From an uncultured Clostridia bacterium (lineage in GTDB: Bacteria > Bacillota > Clostridia > Christensenellales > Aristaeellaceae), in NCBI GenBank assembly GCA_946615785.1, contig CAMOIA010000109.1:1-5817 (forward strand): a stretch of 5,817 nucleotides of DNA. The letters are read 5' to 3'. How positions within the stretch are numbered: the first letter of the stretch is position 1; each line of letters starts with the position of its first letter. The notes under the pieces are model-generated. The model ran no database searches and had not been told where the DNA came from. It worked only from the letters and a program-made list of their open reading frames with translations. Made by a program: the position numbers and the translations under genes. Positions 4,860 to 5,817 of this stretch are shown here, piece after piece.

Positions 4860-5777
4860 GTGTTTTTCGCTGGGATCGATATCGGCGGCACAACCGTCAA
4901 AAGTACCATCATGAACGAATACGGCCGCATCGTGTACCAGAACACCATCGGCTCTGTCAAGGGCGACCCCTGCCTGCTGGCGGATCACATCGCCGGGAGC
5001 CTGTCGGGCTTTCGCAGCCCGATCGCGGCGGCGGGCCTGAGCTGCGCCGGTCAGGTGAACCGCGAAACAAGGCTTGTGAACGCCGGGAACCTGAAATGGC
5101 GCGACGTTCCGTTTATGGACATCATGGAACAGGCGCTGCGCTGCCCTGTGGACGCGGATAACGACGTGGCCGGCGCGCTCTACGCCGAAAGCCAGGTCGG
5201 CGTGTGCGTCGGTGAAAGATACGTGGCCTACATCAGCCTTGGCACCGGCATCGGCGGTGCGTTCCTCATCGACGGACGGCCATACCGCGGCTGGGACAAC
5301 ACCGGTGCCGAGGTCGGCCACATGATCACCCACGCGGGCGGCCTGCCCTGCAGCTGCGGCGGACGCGGGTGCTTTGAACAGTACGCCTGCTCAAGCGCCC
5401 TGACCAAACGCGCCGGCGTGCCGGTCAGGGAGGTTTTCCGCCAGGTGCGCGCCGGCGTGCCGGAAATGATCGACATCCTCGACGATTATGTTCATGAACT
5501 GTGCATCGGCCTTGCCGGCATCGTGAACGTGTTCCGCCCGCGCATGGTGGTGCTCGGCGGCGGCATCGGTTCGGCCGGCGAAGTGCTGCTCAGCCGCGTC
5601 CGGTACGAAATGACCCACAACTGCCCGTCCATCCCCGAAGGACCCATGCCGGTCTTCGTCTCCGCGTCGCTTGGAAACCTGGCCGGCTCCGTGGGCGGCT
5701 GCTTCCTCGCTGCCGAAATCATGGGCGTGCAGATCCAGGTGGAGGACATCGGGGCGCTGCTGCGCGCAAGAAACTAA
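4860..5777 (+). CDS. ROK-family sugar kinase (glucokinase-like)
   Basis: A cytoplasmic ATP-dependent hexose kinase of the ROK (repressor, ORF, kinase) family, 305 residues from the GTG start, typical for ROK kinases. It has no N-terminal helix-turn-helix, so it is an enzyme rather than an XylR/NagC-type repressor. Visible features are the phosphate-binding DIGGTTVK (7-14), NDV with probable catalytic base Asp102, the LGTGIGGAFLIDG phosphate loop (128-139), the sugar-binding GAEVGHM (149-155; Glu151, His154) and the zinc motif CSCGGRGCFEQYAC (164-177; Cys164, Cys166, Cys171, with His154 as fourth ligand). An adenosine-site VVLGGGIG lies at 230-237. The substrate could be glucose, ManNAc, fructose or another hexose; the sequence does not decide. 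It is transcribed divergently from the arabinofuranosidase gene from its own strong promoter. No second gene follows within the window, so it may be monocistronic or lead an operon that continues to the right. Confidence 0.93.
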   Translation: MFFAGIDIGGTTVKSTIMNEYGRIVYQNTIGSVKGDPCLLADHIAGSLSGFRSPIAAAGLSCAGQVNRETRLVNAGNLKWRDVPFMDIMEQALRCPVDADNDVAGALYAESQVGVCVGERYVAYISLGTGIGGAFLIDGRPYRGWDNTGAEVGHMITHAGGLPCSCGGRGCFEQYACSSALTKRAGVPVREVFRQVRAGVPEMIDILDDYVHELCIGLAGIVNVFRPRMVVLGGGIGSAGEVLLSRVRYEMTHNCPSIPEGPMPVFVSASLGNLAGSVGGCFLAAEIMGVQIQVEDIGALLRARN

Positions 5778-5793
5778 GGCGATCCAGCAGGGA

Positions 5794-5817
5794 ACGCCCG
5801 GTGGCCTCTGCGGCCCC
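5794..5817 (+). terminator. Possible start of a terminator hairpin, cut by window edge
   Basis: Seventeen bases after the ROK stop codon, the sequence AACGCCCGGTGGCC is followed by TCTGC and GGCC, giving a 4-bp stem (5803-5806 with 5812-5815) at the very end of the window. A longer stem would need the missing right arm and a U tract, which cannot be seen, so this is only a suggestion. Confidence 0.25.

Noticed and set aside
4737..5333. 198-codon minus-strand reading frame opposite the ROK gene
   Set aside because: Shadow of the ROK kinase; it also runs across the ROK promoter and has no recognisable domain.

Overview
The window looks like a chromosomal segment from an anaerobic, fairly GC-rich member of the Clostridia (Bacillota), possibly a gut or rumen lineage. 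Reasons: it begins in a class III (anaerobic, oxygen-sensitive) ribonucleotide reductase; ribosome binding sites are strong AGGAGG types; promoters are near-consensus sigma-A; a SEC-C methionine aminopeptidase and a small cysteine-rich DUF6171-type protein are present, both of which I associate with Clostridia; and an intracellular GH51 arabinofuranosidase points to use of plant arabinan or arabinoxylan. GC appears to be about 55-60 percent by eye. Genus-level assignment is not possible from this sequence alone.

Layout from left to right. (1) 1-566, minus: N-terminal 188 codons of nrdD, cut by the left edge. (2) 567-771: nrdD control region, with a textbook -35/-10 promoter and a 16-bp NrdR-box-like palindrome in the leader. 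(3) 772-797: hairpin terminator of the next unit; the stop codon of the AI-2E gene lies in its loop. (4) 781-4571, all minus and tightly packed: GH51 alpha-L-arabinofuranosidase, then the DUF6171-like protein (ATGA overlap), then SEC-C methionine aminopeptidase (24-nt gap), then an AI-2E/PerM family membrane protein (about 30-nt gap). This is most simply one operon, read from an extended -10 promoter at about 4605 to the terminator at 772. (5) 4572-4859: divergent intergenic region with promoters on both strands, a GC-rich repeat, a short palindrome and three AT tracts spaced two helical turns apart. (6) 4860-5777, plus: complete ROK-family sugar kinase, followed by 40 bases that may begin a terminator.

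How the genes fit together: the arabinofuranosidase and the divergent ROK kinase suggest a small carbohydrate-use locus, but a ROK enzyme is not the usual route for arabinose, so a shared pathway is unproven. The genes downstream of the arabinofuranosidase are housekeeping or unknown and may simply be carried by its promoter. nrdD is a separate, independently regulated unit. I see no mobile element, CRISPR array, tRNA, rRNA or phage gene. The window is mostly ordinary; the points worth a second look are the nrdD regulatory region, the DUF6171-MetAP arrangement and the architecture of the divergent promoter region.
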